Shown here one piece after another: positions 1-10,594 of a DNA stretch of 64,000 nt (positions within the stretch are counted from its first letter, which is position 1; every line of letters begins with the position of its first letter). The stretch lies in the NCBI RefSeq assembly GCF_003719335.1, contig NZ_RIAS01000004.1, positions 372,001-436,000 of the forward strand. The letters run 5' to 3'. This DNA comes from Paenibacillus amylolyticus. GTDB lineage: Bacteria; Bacillota; Bacilli; Paenibacillales; Paenibacillaceae. Position numbers and translations under genes: made by a program. Under the pieces are notes generated by a model, which worked only from the letters and a program-made list of their open reading frames with translations, was not told the DNA's origin and made no database searches.

Positions 1-194
1 CATTTATGAAAGGCCAGATAGAACGAGAAGGCAATCGGGAATAGGCCAAACACGGCGAACAAAATGTAAAAAGGCGAGATGGCAACATAGAGCGCACGAT
101 GCTCCCATATACGGGCCCAAAGTGATTTTTGCCGGTCTAGATCGGGCTGGAACGGACCGGAATCAGGGGACGTGCGAGGTTCGGTGACAGCCAT
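1..194 (-). CDS. ABC sugar transporter permease, N-terminal fragment
   Basis: This is the first 64 or so residues of an inner-membrane permease that runs off the left edge. After a hydrophilic N-terminus of about 45 residues comes the first membrane segment (ALYVAISPFYILFAVFGLFP), typical of the UgpA/MalF-type first permease of carbohydrate ABC importers. The ATG at 194 is preceded by TAAAGGAGGA. It lies 94 bp downstream of the solute-binding lipoprotein gene on the same strand, so the two are probably one operon. The substrate cannot be read from this fragment. Confidence 0.8.
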   Translation of the reverse strand, partial: MAVTEPRTSPDSGPFQPDLDRQKSLWARIWEHRALYVAISPFYILFAVFGLFPIAFSFYLAFHK

Positions 195-288
195 AACAAC
201 TCCTCCTTTACGGATAACGAACCACATCAAACGAGATCCAGTGAAGCTAATAAATATAAGTGATAACCGTTGTGATCAAATGCATGCT

Positions 289-1563
289 TTAACGCTGTAA
301 TGCCCGCTCGACGCGGTGCACCGTATCCGACCAGACTTGCTGTGGATCAGCGTCCTGTTTGGCGATATCATTCAGCCGCCGGGTGATAATGTTGTGTACA
401 GACGGATATCGTTCGCCAAAAAAGGCATCCGGCACATGCTGTGCAGATTCAGCAAATATCGGACCTGTTGCTTGCCCGCCGAAGAAAGATTCCTTTTCTT
501 TCATGGTTGGTTTATCAAACACGCTTGGGGCTGATGGGAACAGGTTGAGTGTCTGGTACTGCTCCAGTTGGTTTTCTGGGCTTTGCAGCCAGCGAATCAA
601 TTCAAAGGCCTCCTTTGGATGTTTGCTTGATTTTAAAATGGAGAGAAAGGAGCCACCATTATTGCCATCTCCCCCAGGAGCGCGCGTAACACGCCATTTG
701 CCTGAAGTATCCGGTGCTGCCTCCTGGAGTACTTGCTTCATCCAGACGGCACCAACAAACGAAGCAATTTCGCCGTTATTCATCGCTGCATTCCAGGTGG
801 GTGTCCAGCCGTCAGCGTTAGCAAGCAGTTCTTTTTCCTTGAAAGCAACCGCTGTATCCCAGCTTTTGTGTACAGTAGGAGAATCCATGCCGATAAACGA
901 CCCGTCTGGACGGAAATAACGTTCTGAAGCTTGAGAAAGAACTTGATTGTAAACGCTTCCAATGTTATCGGTCAGAAACACCTTTCCGGCAAACTTCTCC
1001 TTGATCTGCTCTCCGGCAACAGCATAGGCATCCCAGTTATCGATCTGGCGTGCAACCTGCTCCGGCTCGGAAGGTAGCCCTGCTTCCTTGAACAAGTCTG
1101 CGCGATAGAAAAGTGCTGTTGGCCCCGTATCCATCGGAAAGCCGATCATCTGTCCATTTGGCGTCACGCCCTGCTTCCATTTCCACGGCAGATACTGGTC
1201 TTCGACCTCTCCTGCGCCTAGATCGTACAGGTTATAGAAGCGATCCTCGCTTGGGAATAACTCCATGATCCAGTCGTTGAGTGCAACGATATCTGGCTCA
1301 CCTGAACGTGCAGCGAGGGTCGTTTTAAGCTTGGCTTTGAAATCCCCGCCGATCTTCTGCGCAGTCAGTTCAATATTCGGGAATTTCTCTTTGGCCTTGG
1401 CAATGAGTTTGTCGTCAATGGATCGATTCCAGTACCACAATGTAAGCGCTACCTTTTTACTGGATGCTGAATCATCCTGTCCCGGCCAGATGGAGCATCC
1501 GCTGATTAGCAGGACACAGACCATGATGATGGCTATCCAACAAGTTCTTCTACGGCGTTTCAT
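289..1563 (-). CDS. Sugar ABC transporter substrate-binding lipoprotein (family 1)
   Basis: This is a 424-residue extracellular solute-binding protein. The N-terminus is a lipoprotein signal: basic RRRR, a hydrophobic stretch, and the lipobox LISGC with Cys at residue 23, so the mature protein should be anchored to the outer face of the membrane. The body has family-1 features: LTLWYWN at the start of the first lobe, GEPDIVALND, GFPMDTGPTALFYRADLF, and a C-terminal helical region (HPKEAFELIRWLQSPENQ). It precedes a permease gene on the same strand, as in UgpB/MalE-type carbohydrate importers. The ligand is not identifiable; no ATPase gene is within view. Confidence 0.88.
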   Translation of the reverse strand: MKRRRRTCWIAIIMVCVLLISGCSIWPGQDDSASSKKVALTLWYWNRSIDDKLIAKAKEKFPNIELTAQKIGGDFKAKLKTTLAARSGEPDIVALNDWIMELFPSEDRFYNLYDLGAGEVEDQYLPWKWKQGVTPNGQMIGFPMDTGPTALFYRADLFKEAGLPSEPEQVARQIDNWDAYAVAGEQIKEKFAGKVFLTDNIGSVYNQVLSQASERYFRPDGSFIGMDSPTVHKSWDTAVAFKEKELLANADGWTPTWNAAMNNGEIASFVGAVWMKQVLQEAAPDTSGKWRVTRAPGGDGNNGGSFLSILKSSKHPKEAFELIRWLQSPENQLEQYQTLNLFPSAPSVFDKPTMKEKESFFGGQATGPIFAESAQHVPDAFFGERYPSVHNIITRRLNDIAKQDADPQQVWSDTVHRVERALQR

Positions 1564-1724
1564 AGGCTAACCCCCTCATCATTAGGTTTGACGCAAGAAG
1601 TATCAAGGACTAAGGCTGGGCTTCGTGGACTACACCAATAGTGTATGAGCAGTTTCTAAACTCATACCCAATATTCCTCGAATGAAACACATGGTTTGTG
1701 TCCATTGCGTAACATAAATTTAGT

Positions 1725-1795
1725 AGTTACTTTAAAAATAAAAGTTACTTGACACAATATAATTTTTATTCTAAACTAACTTACATTAAGTAACT
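1725..1795 (+). promoter_or_regulatory. Promoter with three AGTTACTT half-sites upstream of ribA
   Basis: TTGACA (1749-1754), a 17-bp spacer and TAAACT (1772-1777) form a sigma-A-like promoter pointing toward ribA, which would give an untranslated leader of about 180 nt. The octamer AGTTACTT occurs at 1725-1732 and 1743-1750, the second overlapping the -35 box, and its inverse AAGTAACT lies at 1788-1795. This pattern suggests binding of a small winged-helix repressor. No FMN-riboswitch-like sequence was recognised in the leader. The rest of the 400-bp gap (1564-1965) shows nothing else. Confidence 0.4.
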
Positions 1796-1965
1796 AATTA
1801 TAGTGAGGATTATATAGATACGTAATATTTCGCTGTGAACAGAGCTTGAAAATAAGATGCTTTGGAATTTATTGCGTCAGTAAGTGATCCAAAATCAAAG
1901 CGGTTGCGAATGCATAATATTATGGCACAATTTGAGATGAAGATGCTTAACAGGAGGAACGAACG

Positions 1966-2739
1966 ATGATCAATTCACATATTATTCAACTGCTTGCCCC
2001 TAAAATCCAGACTTTTCCGAGTGGAAAAGAATTCATACATTTGGTGGGGCCCATTAAACTGCCGGTCAATCTGGATGGGGAAACGAGAACATTTCAGTGG
2101 TACAGCTGGCTGAAAACGGATAAAGCGATGGAAAGCGGCGAACTGATCGCATCTCTTGCGGGTGCTGAACTGGCAGAGCGTCAGCAATCCAGCGTGCTGG
2201 TATATGGCGACTTTGCTGAGGCGCAGGATGCGTTGATTCGTATGCATAGCATCTGTCACACGGGCGATATCTTTGGCAGCAAACGCTGTGACTGTGGCTT
2301 CCAGCTGGAGCAGTCGATGAAAATGATTGCGGCACATGGCGCAGGTGCGCTGTTTTATCTTGCGAATCATGAAGGACGGGGCATTGGCCTGTTCAGCAAA
2401 GCAATGGCTTACATTTTGCAGGAAGAAGGTCTGGATACGGTAGATGCGAACCTGCAACTCGGCTTCACGGATGATGCACGTAATTATGACGATGCAATTG
2501 CTGTATTGCGCGCACTTCGCTCGGCTCCGGTTACGTTGATCACGAATAATCCACGTAAGCTGGCTGCTTTGCAGGAAGCAGGACTCAATGTGGGCGGACG
2601 TGTTCCGCTATGGGGAGATCGGTCGGCATTTAATGAGAAGTATCTGCAAACGAAAGTGAACCGTTCAGGTCACCTGGCGGAAAGCGATAACTGGGCCGAT
2701 GCGGGGACAGAGACACGTGTTCCACATGCACAGGCTTGA
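1966..2739 (+). CDS. ribA: GTP cyclohydrolase II (stand-alone)
   Basis: This 257-residue protein resembles RibA, which converts GTP to the pyrimidine precursor of riboflavin with release of formate and pyrophosphate. The zinc site is clear: SICHTGDIFGSKRCDCG holds the three Cys ligands. The active-site stretch HEGRGIGL is followed by DTVDANLQLGF, the LITNNPRKL motif and a C-terminal NEKYLQTKVNRSGHL that matches the E. coli enzyme's tail. It has about 55 extra residues before the catalytic domain and a short acidic tail, and is not fused to a RibB domain. The ATG follows CAGGAGGAACGAACG. No other riboflavin genes are nearby; it sits ahead of glpP. Confidence 0.85.
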   Translation: MINSHIIQLLAPKIQTFPSGKEFIHLVGPIKLPVNLDGETRTFQWYSWLKTDKAMESGELIASLAGAELAERQQSSVLVYGDFAEAQDALIRMHSICHTGDIFGSKRCDCGFQLEQSMKMIAAHGAGALFYLANHEGRGIGLFSKAMAYILQEEGLDTVDANLQLGFTDDARNYDDAIAVLRALRSAPVTLITNNPRKLAALQEAGLNVGGRVPLWGDRSAFNEKYLQTKVNRSGHLAESDNWADAGTETRVPHAQA

Positions 2740-2811
2740 TTGATTAAAAATAACGATTTGGAGTAAGATTTTGATTGATAGTAATCAAACGTAGATTGCA
2801 GTGTAGATGGG

Positions 2812-2857
2812 CTGTTACGGTGCTTTTCATTGAAAAGTGCAGTAGCAGTCTTTTTTC
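2812..2857 (+). terminator. Intrinsic terminator ahead of glpP; possible GlpP antitermination target
   Basis: CTGTTAC (2812-2818) pairs with GTAGCAG (2842-2848), enclosing an inner stem with GCTTTTC and GAAAAGT around the loop ATT, and is followed by TCTTTTTTC. It could simply end ribA transcription. Its architecture (7-bp outer stem, inner stem with ATT loop, TC then T-run) copies that of the leader terminator before glpD, so control of glpPK by GlpP is an alternative. Confidence 0.6.
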
Positions 2858-2961
2858 GTTGCAAGATACGTCGCTGCTTTCCTTGTTCTTCCCCCAAATA
2901 GCTTGCCGTTGGTGTGTGACGAATTATACAATATAGGCATCTGATGGATGCAGGAGGAACG

Positions 2962-5044
<2,083 letters not shown>

Positions 5045-5293
5045 AATAGAAAACGGACGTAAGCCTCCCTAAAATTTTAAAAATGGTCATTTGTACTTTT
5101 TCATTAAACATATGTTATAAATGATATTTACTGGTGGGAAATGACGCTTGATTTACAGGGATTATCTTCCTGGATGGAGGGGATGTATTGTCCACAATAA
5201 GGAAAATTGTAGATTTAGTGGATTGCTTTGAAATTCCATCCTTGCACAAAAAAAATTTTTTGAATTTTTTTGAATAATGTGTCAAATCAGGCC

Positions 5294-5322
5294 TTCACGC
5301 CACCGAAAATCTGTGATAGGAT
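5294..5322 (+). promoter_or_regulatory. Candidate sigma-A promoter of glpD
   Basis: TTCACG (5294-5299), a 17-bp spacer and TAGGAT (5317-5322) lie about 40 bp before the leader terminator and 135 bp before the glpD start. The 400-bp glpK-glpD gap is otherwise AT-rich and featureless apart from this promoter and the terminator. Confidence 0.45.
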
Positions 5323-5363
5323 TAGGTTACAAGTTAAAAAATGATGTCTGGAGATCGGGAGGG

Positions 5364-5411
5364 ACCACGTGCGTTCAGCAATTGCTGAACGAATGACGTG
5401 GTTCTTTTTTT
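5364..5411 (+). terminator. Leader terminator of glpD (GlpP-controlled, inferred)
   Basis: ACCACGT (5364-5370) pairs with ACGTGGT (5396-5402) around a second perfect stem CGTTCAGCA/TGCTGAACG, and a run of T follows (5403-5411). It stands between the candidate promoter and the glpD start, where B. subtilis glpD carries its GlpP-dependent terminator. Presence of glpP just upstream supports antitermination control. Confidence 0.8.
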
Positions 5412-5456
5412 GTTGTTTTTTAGAGAAAAATAAGGGGAATTATGGAGGGGTCGTAC

Positions 5457-7115
5457 ATGACAGCAACGTTCTCGGCGGCAAAACGAACCGAAGTTATGGA
5501 ACAAATGTCGAATGCACATTTTGACGTATTGGTGATTGGTGGAGGCATTACGGGTGCAGGAATTGCTCTGGATGCGGCATCTCGTGGATTGAAGACGGCG
5601 CTTGTGGAGATGCAGGATTTCGCGGCAGGCACATCGAGCCGTTCCACAAAACTGGTTCATGGCGGCTTGCGATACCTGAAGCAGTTTGAAGTGAAGATGG
5701 TAGCCGAAGTTGGAAGAGAGCGGGCGGTGGTTTATGAGAATGGGCCACATGTAACGACACCAGAACCGATGTTATTGCCCATATACACGGGAGGCACGTT
5801 TGGCCGTTTCAGTACATCTATGGGTTTGATGGTGTACGACCGGCTTGCTGGAGTGAAGCGCAGTGAGCGTCGTCAGATGCTGAGTGCCAGTGATACATCT
5901 GCAAGTGAGCCTTTGCTGCGGAAGCAGGGACTGCTGGGAGGCGGACGTTATGTGGAGTACCGGACGGATGATGCGAGACTTACGATTGAAGTCATGAAGG
6001 AAGCGGTGCGGCACGGGGTGCTGGCTGTTAATTATATGAAAGCAACTTCTTTTCAGAAAGAGAATGGAATGATTACAGGCATTCATGTGATGGATCAACT
6101 AAACGGAAATAGTTATAAGCTTATGGCGAAAAAAGTGATCAATGCATCAGGGCCATGGGTGGATACCCTCCGTGAAGTGGATGGCTCACGCCAGGGCAAA
6201 ACGCTACAGATGACCAAAGGCATTCATCTTGTATTTGACGGAGCCCGGTTCCCGCTACGGCAAGCGGTTTATTTTGATACGCCGGATGGACGCATGGTCT
6301 TTGCGGTGCCGCGGGATGGCAAAACCTATGTAGGTACAACCGATACCGTATACCGTGATGACCCGGCTCATCCGTTCATTTCGGAGTCAGACCGTGATTA
6401 TGTCATTGATGCAGTGAACGGCATGTTCCCGGATGTCCAGATTCGTGCAGAGGATGTGGAATCAGGCTGGGCAGGCGTGCGTCCACTGATCCATGAAGAG
6501 GGCAAAGGCCCTTCAGAGATTTCGCGTAAGGATGAGGTTTGGGTATCGGATTCCGGCCTGATTACTATCGCTGGAGGCAAACTGACGGGATATCGCAAAA
6601 TGGCCGAGATGGTCGTGGATCTGGTCGCACGTCAGATGCACCAAGAGTTCGGTTACACTCCGGGACCATGTGTAACCAAGAAGATGCCGATCTCCGGGGG
6701 AGATGTTGGCGGCTCAGCCGGATACGTCACGTACACCGAACGCAAGATCAAGGATGGCGTCGCGTTAGGTCTGGACCGGAAAGCAGCGGAACGGCTTGCT
6801 CGTACGTATGGCTCCAACGTGGATGCGCTATACGAGCGTATGCCTGATCCACGAACCAAGGCAGAGCTTCACGGCATGTCACAGGAGCTTTTGTTGATGC
6901 TTCGTTACGCGATGGAGGAAGAGATGGCGGCAACGCCAGCCGATTTCTGGGTACGCCGAACGGGGGATTTATTTTTCCGCATCGATGAGGTACGCCGTTA
7001 TAAATCAGCAGTCAGCATATATATGGCAGAACAGCTTGGCTGGTCAGAACAGCAGGTAGCAACCTACGCTAAGGAATTGGATCAACTGTTGCTGGAAGCA
7101 TCCGGCAAGAGTTAG
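5457..7115 (+). CDS. glpD: Aerobic glycerol-3-phosphate dehydrogenase
   Basis: This 552-residue FAD flavoprotein oxidises glycerol 3-phosphate to dihydroxyacetone phosphate and passes electrons to the quinone pool at the membrane. The Rossmann motif VIGGGITGAGIALDAASRG is near residue 27, followed by RSTKLVHGGLRYL, the MTKGIHLVF segment, FAVPRDGKTYVGTTDT and the second dinucleotide-related motif ITIAGGKLTGYRKMAE. The C-terminal DUF8000-type helical region is present, so length is normal. The ATG at 5457 follows GGAGGGG with a 6-nt spacer; an in-frame ATG at 5442 would lie before that site. Expression is probably governed by the terminator immediately upstream. Confidence 0.96.
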   Translation: MTATFSAAKRTEVMEQMSNAHFDVLVIGGGITGAGIALDAASRGLKTALVEMQDFAAGTSSRSTKLVHGGLRYLKQFEVKMVAEVGRERAVVYENGPHVTTPEPMLLPIYTGGTFGRFSTSMGLMVYDRLAGVKRSERRQMLSASDTSASEPLLRKQGLLGGGRYVEYRTDDARLTIEVMKEAVRHGVLAVNYMKATSFQKENGMITGIHVMDQLNGNSYKLMAKKVINASGPWVDTLREVDGSRQGKTLQMTKGIHLVFDGARFPLRQAVYFDTPDGRMVFAVPRDGKTYVGTTDTVYRDDPAHPFISESDRDYVIDAVNGMFPDVQIRAEDVESGWAGVRPLIHEEGKGPSEISRKDEVWVSDSGLITIAGGKLTGYRKMAEMVVDLVARQMHQEFGYTPGPCVTKKMPISGGDVGGSAGYVTYTERKIKDGVALGLDRKAAERLARTYGSNVDALYERMPDPRTKAELHGMSQELLLMLRYAMEEEMAATPADFWVRRTGDLFFRIDEVRRYKSAVSIYMAEQLGWSEQQVATYAKELDQLLLEASGKS

Positions 7116-7184
7116 AGGAGCAGGAATTTGCGGAACTGGGTCGAATGGAACATGTAAGCGCGTAACAGAGAGGGGATCACATCC

Positions 7185-8171
7185 ATGACATTACAGATCG
7201 GAATCATAGGAACAGGTTGGTTTAGTAAAGTACACGCAGATATTCTTACACGTATGGAAGGTGTTCGTGTCGCAAGTATATGTGGAACAACACTCGAAAA
7301 GGCAGAAGCGATGGCCTCCGTATATGATGCAGCGGGTTACGATGATCTTGAACATATGTTGGATAATGAGAAACTGGATGCCGTATACATCTGTGTACCT
7401 CCCATGTCTCACGGATTCATTGAGGCAGCGTTGATCAAACGGGGCATTCCGTTCCTGGTGGAAAAACCACTGAGCACAGGAATGGACGTACCACTCCGCA
7501 TACTGGAGCAAGTGCAACAGTCTTCTTTATTAACCTCTGTAGGATATCACTTCCGTTACCAGGGTGCTGCGCAGGTCATGAAACAAGCCATGCAGGAGCA
7601 AAAGGTGGGTATGGCTCTGGGGCGCTGGATGGGCGGTATGCCTGGCGTTAGTTGGTGGCGCCGTCAAGATGGATCTGGAGGTCAGTTTGTGGAGCAGACG
7701 ACCCATATCGTGGATCTACTGCGTTTCTGTGCAGGCGAAGTGACGGAAGTCTATGCCGTAGCAGCCCAGCGCAGCATACATGACAAACATGAGCATGTGA
7801 CGGTTGATGATGTCGCTAACGTGACGCTGAAGCTGGAAAGCGGCGCGATTGCGAGCATTGCGAATACGTGTCTACTACCTGACGGTGAGGGTGGAGCAGG
7901 GCTGCAATTCTACACGGATGCCGGTGTATGGGACTGGACACCCGACCGTCTTCTGTTACCGAGTGCGGCGTCACATCCGATGGCAGGACTTGAGGTTTCA
8001 GCTGGACAGAATCCCTACGAACGTGAGAATGAAGCATTTATTCATGCACTTCGCACGGGGGATCGTTCCCGCATTTTGTCCGATTACGCAGATGCCTGCC
8101 GTACACAGGCAATCACCGTCGCTGCTCAGGAATCCGTGGACTCCGGTCTGCCTGTAAAACTCCAAGCTTAA
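7185..8171 (+). CDS. Gfo/Idh/MocA family NAD(P)-dependent oxidoreductase
   Basis: This 328-residue protein begins with a nucleotide-binding motif (IGIIGTGWFSKVHADIL), continues with DAVYICVPPMSHG and FLVEKPLST, whose EKP lysine is the usual catalytic residue, and has the C-terminal substrate-binding sheet with GGQFVEQTTHIVDLLRF. Such enzymes oxidise or reduce sugars, inositols or related polyols. It lies 69 bp after glpD on the same strand with its own GAGAGGGG ribosome binding site, and a strong terminator closes the unit. The substrate cannot be told. Confidence 0.9.
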   Translation: MTLQIGIIGTGWFSKVHADILTRMEGVRVASICGTTLEKAEAMASVYDAAGYDDLEHMLDNEKLDAVYICVPPMSHGFIEAALIKRGIPFLVEKPLSTGMDVPLRILEQVQQSSLLTSVGYHFRYQGAAQVMKQAMQEQKVGMALGRWMGGMPGVSWWRRQDGSGGQFVEQTTHIVDLLRFCAGEVTEVYAVAAQRSIHDKHEHVTVDDVANVTLKLESGAIASIANTCLLPDGEGGAGLQFYTDAGVWDWTPDRLLLPSAASHPMAGLEVSAGQNPYERENEAFIHALRTGDRSRILSDYADACRTQAITVAAQESVDSGLPVKLQA

Positions 8172-8188
8172 ACAGATCGTTAGCGCAC

Positions 8189-8243
8189 AAAAACGCCTGC
8201 GACCCGAACCATGTTCTCTGTGGTTCCGGATGCAGGCGTTTTT
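8189..8243 (+). terminator. Intrinsic terminator after the oxidoreductase gene
   Basis: AAAAACGCCTGC (8189-8200) pairs with GCAGGCGTTTTT (8232-8243), with further pairing of GAACCA and TGGTTC inside. The A-run and T-run on the two sides make it usable on both strands, suiting the convergent oxidoreductase and hxlR genes. Confidence 0.9.
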
Positions 8244-8319
8244 CGTATGCTTGCAGCTACCTTGCAGGGGGCAGCAATGCAGGTGTTAACACGGTAACGG
8301 GTCATAACATGTATTAGGA

Positions 8320-8658
8320 CTAGTTCGATTGTTGCTGTTCTTTTAACCAGTCCGAGGACCAGCTGTAGATTTGATTAATGACAGGTTCGATCGCTCTACC
8401 TTTAGGGGTGAGTTCATATTCCACACGGGGCGGAATCTCGGGATACATATGCCGGGTTACAATGCCTTCCGTCTCCATCTCTTTCAGCCGCTCCGATAAC
8501 AGCCGTCCGCTAATCGCCATCTCGGCCTCCAGTTCCGTGAACCGTTTTGGTCCGGATAACAGCTGATACATAATCAGCAGCACCCACTTTTTCCCAATGA
8601 TGTCCATGGCTTGTGTAATCAGACAAGGGCTTGGAGATTTTACTTTTCTCAACTTCAA
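8320..8658 (-). CDS. HxlR-family transcriptional regulator
   Basis: This 112-residue winged-helix protein has the family layout: CLITQAMDIIGKKWVLLIMYQLLSG, KRFTELEAEM, the recognition region ISGRLLSERLKEMETEGIV, and the wing with YELTPKGRAIEPVI. The TTG start at 8658 is set by GAGGTG with a 7-nt spacer; the upstream ATG in another frame runs into a stop. It is divergent from a DoxX-family gene, an arrangement common for HxlR regulators that sense electrophiles or thiol stress and control membrane DoxX proteins. A single Cys (residue 12) in the conserved N-terminal position could act as the redox sensor; that is inference. Confidence 0.88.
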   Translation of the reverse strand: MKLRKVKSPSPCLITQAMDIIGKKWVLLIMYQLLSGPKRFTELEAEMAISGRLLSERLKEMETEGIVTRHMYPEIPPRVEYELTPKGRAIEPVINQIYSWSSDWLKEQQQSN

Positions 8659-9133
8659 CGTGTTTCACCTCGATTCATGGCAAATGTGCAATACAACCTA
8701 TATAAAAGGACAAAAGTTTCTGCCGCTCTGAAAAATAAAAGCACCTTCAAGTGAAGGGGCGTCACTACAAAATATACTGTAACATACCTTTTGTATGTAT
8801 TATACATCATTTCACGAAAAATTACTTGATGAAATTATCTTATTATTATATACTCACTTCATAAAAGTAAGTTTATGAGTAATAATTCGTATTATAAATG
8901 TACATATCATTTCCGGATGAGTAGTCACGCATGAGACCAGAGCAGTGGATAAACATCGGGAATTTGAACGTTATTAAGGTTCTAGTAAATCTTAGTAAAC
9001 TACAGTTTCTTCTAGGGAACTTTTACATAGATAAGTGCTTACATACTGTATTTTACTGATTTTTGTGCAGAAAAGATTAGCGATAAGTTAAAGCTTCTCA
9101 AAATAACATTTGAATGAATGGGAGATGAAAGAT
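8659..9133. promoter_or_regulatory. Divergent control region between hxlR and doxX
   Basis: A hairpin CCTTCA-AG-TGAAGG (8741-8760) is followed, when read on the minus strand, by TTTTATTTTT, so it forms an intrinsic terminator inside the hxlR leader. A broken inverted repeat (TACTC and CATAAA against TTTATGAGTA) lies around 8850-8880. TAGTAAACTA (8993-9002) is a near palindrome of the kind bound by HxlR proteins. A possible doxX promoter is TTTACA-N16-TACTGT near 9024-9051. No gene is seen here. Confidence 0.35.
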
Positions 9134-9511
9134 ATGAAAACGGTGTTGGGATATGTTTTTTTGGTGGTGCTGGCGGGTGTTTTCATCATGACGGGATATA
9201 CAAAAGTTACGGGAGCGGAGATGATGATTGATACCTTCGAGAGTTTCTCTTACCCTACGTGGACAATGTATTTGATCGGTGTGTTGGAACTGCTTAGTGC
9301 GGTTGGGTTGCTCATTCCGCGTACGCGTATCTTAGCTTCCGGAATACTAACGTTTATTCTGATCGGAGCTGTAGGCAGCCATCTAATCTATGCACAATAT
9401 GCGGCTATACCGCTCCCAGCAGTATTGCTTGTAGCAAATATCGTTGTGTTACTGGTTAGTCTGCACAGACTGGAAGAAGAAGAGAGCAATATGGATATGG
9501 TTCAGGCTTAA
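9134..9511 (+). CDS. DoxX-family membrane protein
   Basis: This is a 125-residue protein with four predicted membrane helices (roughly residues 4-22, 42-62, 68-88, 95-113) and the family signatures VFIMTGYTKVTG near the N-terminus and GVLELLSAVGLLIPRTR in the middle. DoxX/MhqP-type proteins are linked to quinone or thiol stress. The start at 9134 was preferred because GGGAG lies 9 nt upstream; an earlier in-frame ATG at 9110 overlaps that site. It is divergent from the HxlR regulator gene, its likely repressor. Confidence 0.85.
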   Translation: MKTVLGYVFLVVLAGVFIMTGYTKVTGAEMMIDTFESFSYPTWTMYLIGVLELLSAVGLLIPRTRILASGILTFILIGAVGSHLIYAQYAAIPLPAVLLVANIVVLLVSLHRLEEEESNMDMVQA

Positions 9512-9623
9512 TCAAAGTATGGAAATGCTTATTCAACATGGCTAAGCTTAGGCCTGTCATGCAGGGAGTTACATAGCCGGCAATTCATTTTCATGAATTG
9601 GGATTACGTCCGTTATCCATTGC

Positions 9624-9664
9624 AGGATGTGCTTGCAATGATCTGTTAGATTCAAGCACATCCT
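9624..9664. terminator. Long hairpin between convergent doxX and repair gene
   Basis: AGGATGTGCTTG (9624-9635) is perfectly repeated in inverse at 9653-9664, giving a 12-bp stem with a 17-nt loop. No clear T-run follows, so terminator function is inferred from position. A second smaller palindrome, CAATTCAT-TTTC-ATGAATTG, lies just before it near 9581-9600. Confidence 0.5.
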
Positions 9665-9673
9665 CCCCGCACA

Positions 9674-10510
9674 TTAGATACTTCGTTGACCGCGTTTAAC
9701 GATTCGTTGTGTATGTTTGGTATCCGATTGTTCGATCCACATGGCACATGTCTGCCGAACCCAATCCGGGTTTGTCTTACTGGCATCGTTCAACCAGTTG
9801 CTGACGGAATCCTGTACATAGGGGTGTGCATCGGATTTCACAGGGGATAATAAGGGAAGGGCAATCTCCGGATTATCTTTCAAAGGCTGGATGTGTTTCG
9901 CCCATACCCCACGAGGGCGTGTAGATTCAATAGCAAAGCGACGAATCATTGGGTCCGCGTCGATACTCCACGGGATTAAATCGTGCAGAGCCGTTGATAA
10001 ATCTGCGCGGATGGAATCCCGCACAGCCATCCAAGCGATTTCTCTTACACCAAAGTGGGTATCCGCTGCAAACGGGCGGATCTGCTTCAGCTTTTCCGTC
10101 AATTGCAGATGGGGGTTCAGCCCAATGATATAAGCTGCCCAGCAGCGAACACTGTCTGAGCGGTGATTTGCTAAACATATGAAAAGGTCTGTTTCTTTCT
10201 GTCTTGGTATTCTCTCCATATATTCCAGCCAGAGTGAACCTATTGCAGGGATAACTTTCATGATACGCTGTTGTTCCTTCGGCTCTAGTTTTCCATAGAC
10301 ATCCTGTGTAGAGAGGGGAACATCAAGTTCGCGGGTGATCTGTTGCAAGAGAAGAATATGGTCTACCGCCAGCCATTCCGTCAGATTCACGGATTCAATC
10401 GTCCCGCTTTGTAACAGATGGCGAACATGTTCTGGAATTTCTACGGCTTTACGCGCACCTTTGCGAATCAGAATATCTTCGGCAATGATATTGTCAGGGT
10501 TAGCTTCCAT
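9674..10510 (-). CDS. AlkC/AlkD-like DNA alkylation repair protein
   Basis: This 278-residue protein appears to be built of HEAT-like helical repeats. The segment RRFAIESTRPRGVWAKHI, the proline-rich stretch LPLLSPVKSDAHPYVQDSVSNWLNDASKTNPDWV and the tail resemble the AlkC/AlkD superfamily of glycosylases that remove N3- and N7-alkylated purines by gripping the DNA backbone. It is longer than AlkD (about 237) and shorter than typical AlkC (about 370). The ATG at 10510 has AAGGAGG at 9 nt; an upstream in-frame ATG at 10540 lacks a ribosome binding site. Catalytic Asp and Trp positions could not be assigned with certainty, so a non-enzymatic paralogue remains possible. Confidence 0.72.
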   Translation of the reverse strand: MEANPDNIIAEDILIRKGARKAVEIPEHVRHLLQSGTIESVNLTEWLAVDHILLLQQITRELDVPLSTQDVYGKLEPKEQQRIMKVIPAIGSLWLEYMERIPRQKETDLFICLANHRSDSVRCWAAYIIGLNPHLQLTEKLKQIRPFAADTHFGVREIAWMAVRDSIRADLSTALHDLIPWSIDADPMIRRFAIESTRPRGVWAKHIQPLKDNPEIALPLLSPVKSDAHPYVQDSVSNWLNDASKTNPDWVRQTCAMWIEQSDTKHTQRIVKRGQRSI

Positions 10511-10594
10511 AGTTTGGCCTCCTTGCTTGTCTGCACTCATTTATACATAAAGTACAATAAAACAGGCGCACAGGGATGTAAGGCAGCTTACAAG

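Noticed and set aside
1796..1965. Possible FMN riboswitch in the ribA leader
   Set aside because: None of the conserved RFN-element blocks could be found.
7153..7168. cre-like sequence ATGTAAGCGCGTAACA before the Gfo/Idh/MocA gene
   Set aside because: It needs a one-base insertion to fit the CcpA consensus and has three mismatches without it.
8172..8186. GATCGTTAGCG after the oxidoreductase gene, like the right end of the dispersed repeat
   Set aside because: Only about 10 bases match and the inner repeat sequence is missing, so chance is likely.
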